From Sinomicrobium sp. (GTDB lineage Bacteria; Bacteroidota; Bacteroidia; Flavobacteriales; Flavobacteriaceae), in the NCBI GenBank assembly GCA_029266035.1, contig JAJUFH010000007.1:1-64000 (forward strand): 64,000 bases of DNA. Reading direction: 5' to 3'. How positions within the stretch are numbered: the first letter of the stretch is position 1; the number at the start of each line of letters is the position of its first letter. A program made the translations under genes and the position numbers. Under the pieces are notes generated by a model. It was given only the letters and a program-made list of their open reading frames with translations. It was not told the DNA's origin and made no database searches. This document shows, piece by piece, positions 61,605 to 64,000 of the stretch.

Positions 61605-61943
61605 ATGATGTATAATCTGGAAAAACTACAAGAGCTGTCAGAGGGAGATCAGGAGTTTATAAACTCGATTGTCACTGTTTTTGTAGACGATACTCCTGCC
61701 GATCTCGCGGACTTGAAGCTGGCGGTGGCGTCGGGAGACTTTGAGGAGATATACCGGAAAGCGCACAAGATAAAACCCAACCTCGATCTGTTGGGGATGG
61801 AAGAAGGAATAGAGTTGATTCTCGAAATTGAGAAGGACGCCAAGAATAGCGCCCCTCTTTCGGCTATAGAAGAGAAGACTGAGCGCGTTGGCAAAGTGAT
61901 AGAAGAGACGATAAAAAAATTAATCGCTGATTTCGGAAACTGA
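61605..61943 (+). CDS. Hpt (histidine phosphotransfer) domain protein
   Basis: A 112-residue four-helix protein, the whole of it an Hpt domain. The phosphoacceptor is His54 in IYRKAHKIKPNLDLLGM. Such stand-alone proteins carry phosphate between a hybrid sensor kinase and a response regulator; neither is next to it here. The start is ATG-ATG at 61605. Its TGA overlaps the ATG of cinA by one base (61943), so the two are translationally coupled. Confidence 0.85.
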   Translation: MMYNLEKLQELSEGDQEFINSIVTVFVDDTPADLADLKLAVASGDFEEIYRKAHKIKPNLDLLGMEEGIELILEIEKDAKNSAPLSAIEEKTERVGKVIEETIKKLIADFGN

Positions 61944-63190
61944 TGCAAGCTGAAATAATAACTATAGGCGATGAGCTGCTGATAGGGCAGGTAGTGGATA
62001 CCAATGCCACTTTTGTTGCAGGTGAACTCAATAGTATTGGAATTTCTGTATGTCAGATTACCTCTGTGCAAGACGAGGAACAGCACATATTAACCACCTT
62101 GAAGGAAGCCGGAGAGAGAGCGGATATTATTGTGATTACAGGAGGTCTAGGGCCTACCAAAGACGATATTACCAAACGCACCTTATGTCGCTTTTTTGAA
62201 GATAGCCTGGTTCAGAATAAGGAGGTATTAAGGCATATAGAAGAATTGTTTAAAGGACGTGTGAACGGTGAGTTATCCGAATTAAACCGCAGTCAGGCTC
62301 TAGTGCCTTCGAGAGCTGAGGTATTGACAAACCGCTTTGGAACCGCTCCCGGAATGTGGATGGAGAAGGCTGGTAAAGTCTATATTTTTCTGCCCGGAGT
62401 GCCTCTGGAAATGGAGGCGCTTGTAAGGGATGAGGTGTTGCCTAGATTGCAAGATGCTTTCGAACGCCCATTTATACTACATCGCACCCTTATCACCTAT
62501 GGTATGGGGGAAAGTGATATTGCCAATATGTTGGAAGCTTGGGAAGATGCACTTCCCGACTTTGTGAAACTGGCCTATCTTCCGGATATAGGAAAGGTTC
62601 GATTGCGACTCACCGCCAAAGGAAGTGATAGAGAACAGATAGAGGCAGTTGTAGACCAGAAGTTGAAAGAACTATACGCTATACTTGGCGATGTGATTTT
62701 CGATGTGGAACAGGGGCAACCATTGGAAATACTGCTCAAACGATTGCTGACTGAAAAAGGGAATACCCTAGCTTTGGCGGAGAGTTGTACCGGTGGGCGA
62801 ATCGCTGCACAGCTGACCTCCGTTCCGGGAGCTTCGGCTTATTTTAAAGGAGGAATAGTGAGTTATGCCACCGAGCTCAAGAAGGATATACTCGGCATAC
62901 CATCTTCTCTTATCGATAAGTACAGCGTAGTCAGTGAAGAAGTAGCATGTGCCATGGCAAAGAGCATTCGCAAGTTGCTAAAAACCGACTATGCCTTAGC
63001 GACTACAGGAAATGCAGGTCCTTCAAAGGGAGAATCCGACGCTGCTGTTGGAACGGCCTTTATAGGACTAGCTACTCCAGAACGAGTGTATGCCCAAAAA
63101 TTTAACTTCGGAAACCACCGGGAGAAAGTTGTGAACAGAGCTGTGACCAAGGCTTTGGAAATACTCGGAAAAGAAATTTTAAAAAATTGA
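61943..63190 (+). CDS. cinA: CinA family protein (nicotinamide mononucleotide deamidase-related)
   Basis: A 415-residue two-domain protein. The N-terminal MoaB-like COG1058 domain shows IITIGDELLIGQVVDTN, ITGGLGPTKDDITK and FLPGVPLEMEAL. The C-terminal deamidase domain has LALAESCTGGRIAAQLTSVPGAS and TTGNAGPSKG. It recycles NMN or oxidised pyridine nucleotides (family knowledge). It overlaps the Hpt gene by one base and precedes rpmB by 77 bases. Confidence 0.95.
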   Translation: MQAEIITIGDELLIGQVVDTNATFVAGELNSIGISVCQITSVQDEEQHILTTLKEAGERADIIVITGGLGPTKDDITKRTLCRFFEDSLVQNKEVLRHIEELFKGRVNGELSELNRSQALVPSRAEVLTNRFGTAPGMWMEKAGKVYIFLPGVPLEMEALVRDEVLPRLQDAFERPFILHRTLITYGMGESDIANMLEAWEDALPDFVKLAYLPDIGKVRLRLTAKGSDREQIEAVVDQKLKELYAILGDVIFDVEQGQPLEILLKRLLTEKGNTLALAESCTGGRIAAQLTSVPGASAYFKGGIVSYATELKKDILGIPSSLIDKYSVVSEEVACAMAKSIRKLLKTDYALATTGNAGPSKGESDAAVGTAFIGLATPERVYAQKFNFGNHREKVVNRAVTKALEILGKEILKN

Positions 63191-63267
63191 TTGGTCTCTC
63201 TTGTCCGTCACTAAAAAAATTCGTTAATTTGCACCCTGTTTTAAATAAACACAAAAGTATAGAAGAA

Positions 63268-63504
63268 ATGTCAAGAGTTTGTGAGCTTACCGGAAAAAAG
63301 GCAATGGTGGGAAACAATGTTTCTCACGCTATGAATAAGACGAAGCGTAAATTCGATATCAACCTTACCAAAAAACGCTTTTACATTCCAGAAGAAGATC
63401 GTTGGATTACGCTGAAGATATCTACCGCTGCGTTGAAAAACATCAACAAGAAAGGAATTTCAGCCGTGCTGAAAGAAGCCAGAGCTAAAGGATATTACAA
63501 ATAA
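63268..63504 (+). CDS. rpmB: 50S ribosomal protein L28
   Basis: A 78-residue protein starting MSRVCELTGKKAMVGNNVSHAMNKT, the family start; the longer frame from 63187 overlaps cinA and was cut. One Cys remains, so the zinc-type four-Cys arrangement is absent. It is the first gene of rpmB-rpmG-DUF4295. Confidence 0.97.
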   Translation: MSRVCELTGKKAMVGNNVSHAMNKTKRKFDINLTKKRFYIPEEDRWITLKISTAALKNINKKGISAVLKEARAKGYYK

Positions 63505-63531
63505 TCGTTTTTTTAAGAAAAGCATAGAGAG

Positions 63532-63714
63532 ATGGCAAAGAAAGGTAATAGAATACAGGTAATATTGGAGTGCACTGAGCACAAGGAGTCTGGTATGCCT
63601 GGAACGTCGAGATATATAACAACCAAGAACAAGAAGAATACGCCCGATAGGTTGGAGATTAAGAAATTCAACCCTATCTTGAAGCGAATGACTGTTCACA
63701 AAGAAATAAAATAA
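63532..63714 (+). CDS. rpmG: 50S ribosomal protein L33
   Basis: A 60-residue protein, [21 protein letters not shown], with a single Cys (non-zinc form). It is 27 bases after rpmB and eight bases before the DUF4295 gene; all three are probably cotranscribed. Confidence 0.97.
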   Translation: MAKKGNRIQVILECTEHKESGMPGTSRYITTKNKKNTPDRLEIKKFNPILKRMTVHKEIK

Positions 63715-63722
63715 TCTGAGTC

Positions 63723-63872
63723 ATGGCAAAGAAGACCGTAGCAACCTTACAGACCAAGTCTAAGAGACTGACTAAGGCCATTAAGATGGTGAAATCTCCT
63801 AAAACAGGAGCTTATACTTTTGTGGAATCAGTTATGGATCCTACACAGGTCAATGACTGGTTAAACAAATAA
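63723..63872 (+). CDS. DUF4295 small protein
   Basis: A 49-residue basic protein, MAKKTVATLQTKSKRLTKAI at the start and ending QVNDWLNK. This matches the DUF4295 family, found only in Bacteroidota directly after rpmG. Its position and charge suggest a ribosome-associated protein (inference). It ends 29 bases before a strong terminator. In related genomes ftsY is the next gene. Confidence 0.9.
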   Translation: MAKKTVATLQTKSKRLTKAIKMVKSPKTGAYTFVESVMDPTQVNDWLNK

Positions 63873-63901
63873 TAGAAAAGATCACAATACTTTTATATAT
63901 T

Positions 63902-63936
63902 AGCTACTTCCAAATTGGAAGTAGCTTTTTGTTTTT
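63902..63936 (+). terminator. Intrinsic terminator of the rpmB-rpmG-DUF4295 unit
   Basis: AGCTACTTCCAA and TTGGAAGTAGCT pair perfectly around one base (practically a 3-4 base loop), followed by a T-rich tract. Confidence 0.92.
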
Positions 63937-63943
63937 TGTTCCC

Positions 63944-63978
63944 CTTAAACTTTTTGGCTTCAATCTAAAAAGTTTAAG
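63944..63978. repeat. Perfect 12-bp inverted repeat before the last promoter
   Basis: CTTAAACTTTTT (63944-63955) and AAAAAGTTTAAG (63967-63978) are separated by 11 bases. The right arm is the upstream part of the promoter that follows, so the dyad could be an operator. Confidence 0.7.
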
Positions 63979-63987
63979 CGAGTTCTT

Positions 63988-63995
63988 TATCTTTG
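63988..63995 (+). promoter_or_regulatory. Candidate -7 element at the window end
   Basis: TATCTTTG, a perfect TAnnTTTG. An ATG follows directly at 63996, which may or may not be the start of the next gene (cut by the window edge). The surrounding 30 bases closely match 46921-46950. Confidence 0.55.
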
Positions 63996-64000
63996 ATGGG

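Noticed and set aside
1..64000. CRISPR array or insertion sequence
   Set aside because: No regularly spaced direct repeats and no transposase-like frame with terminal inverted repeats were found on either strand.

Overview
The window is chromosomal DNA from a member of the Bacteroidota, most likely a Flavobacteriaceae. Evidence for this includes a type IX secretion pair (a gliding-type C-terminal sorting domain protein next to PorP/SprF), BshC of bacillithiol synthesis, a DUF4369 lipoprotein, a two-gene transketolase, the rpmB-rpmG-DUF4295 cluster, and many start-proximal -7 elements of the Bacteroidota form TAnnTTTG. Shine-Dalgarno sequences are mostly absent. I cannot name the genus.

Layout. 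1-120: 3' end of a 5S rRNA and its terminator, so an rRNA operon lies to the left. 536-8133: dnaN, a DUF4369 lipoprotein, a DUF819 membrane protein, a Cof-type HAD phosphatase, a secreted S1/P1 nuclease, a small DUF3052-like protein and htpG. 8253-19145: an accessory island on the minus strand, read in the order res, Schlafen-like ATPase, mod, PLD-SNF2 helicase, DUF4391. 19590-35239: fabH-type KAS III, a duplicated-domain lipoprotein, a cysteine desulfurase, a secreted unknown, an M23 peptidase, bshC, a PLP decarboxylase, guaA, a LysM protein, an OsmC protein and aconitase. 35370-35675: a minus-strand tRNA cluster (Lys, Lys, Leu). 35852-48241: aroK, a phosphoribosyltransferase, an S4 protein, an FKBP lipoprotein, a porin-like protein, split transketolase, tgt, lptF-type permease, an EamA transporter, accA, dnaB and a secreted protein of the family usually labelled asparagine synthetase B. 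48795-52861: the type IX pair. 52957-56199: thrS-infC-rpmI-rplT. 56289-63872: a sodium:solute symporter, recR, a 2-oxo acid dehydrogenase E2, an exonuclease, an FAH-family protein, an Hpt protein, cinA, rpmB, rpmG and a DUF4295 gene.

The most interesting part is the island at 8.2-19.1 kb. It looks like a type III restriction-modification pair expanded with an SNF2 helicase carrying an N-terminal phospholipase-D-like domain, a DUF4391 protein and an AlbA_2/Schlafen-like ATPase. Two of its five genes are interrupted at short poly-A runs. The helicase break lies exactly on the heptamer A_AAA_AAG followed at once by TAA, so a -1 slip would restore a 1076-residue protein. The mod break is one extra A in an A7 run. 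The housekeeping genes I read around it are all intact, which points to phase variation, programmed frameshifting or decay limited to this locus rather than poor sequence, though a homopolymer error cannot be excluded. Palindromic and direct repeats sit at the gene junctions of the island, as if it had been assembled from modules.

Other points worth attention: infC appears to start at ATA, Tgt lacks the three zinc-ligand cysteines, one lipoprotein is an internal tandem duplication, and two distant promoters share an almost identical 30-bp block.
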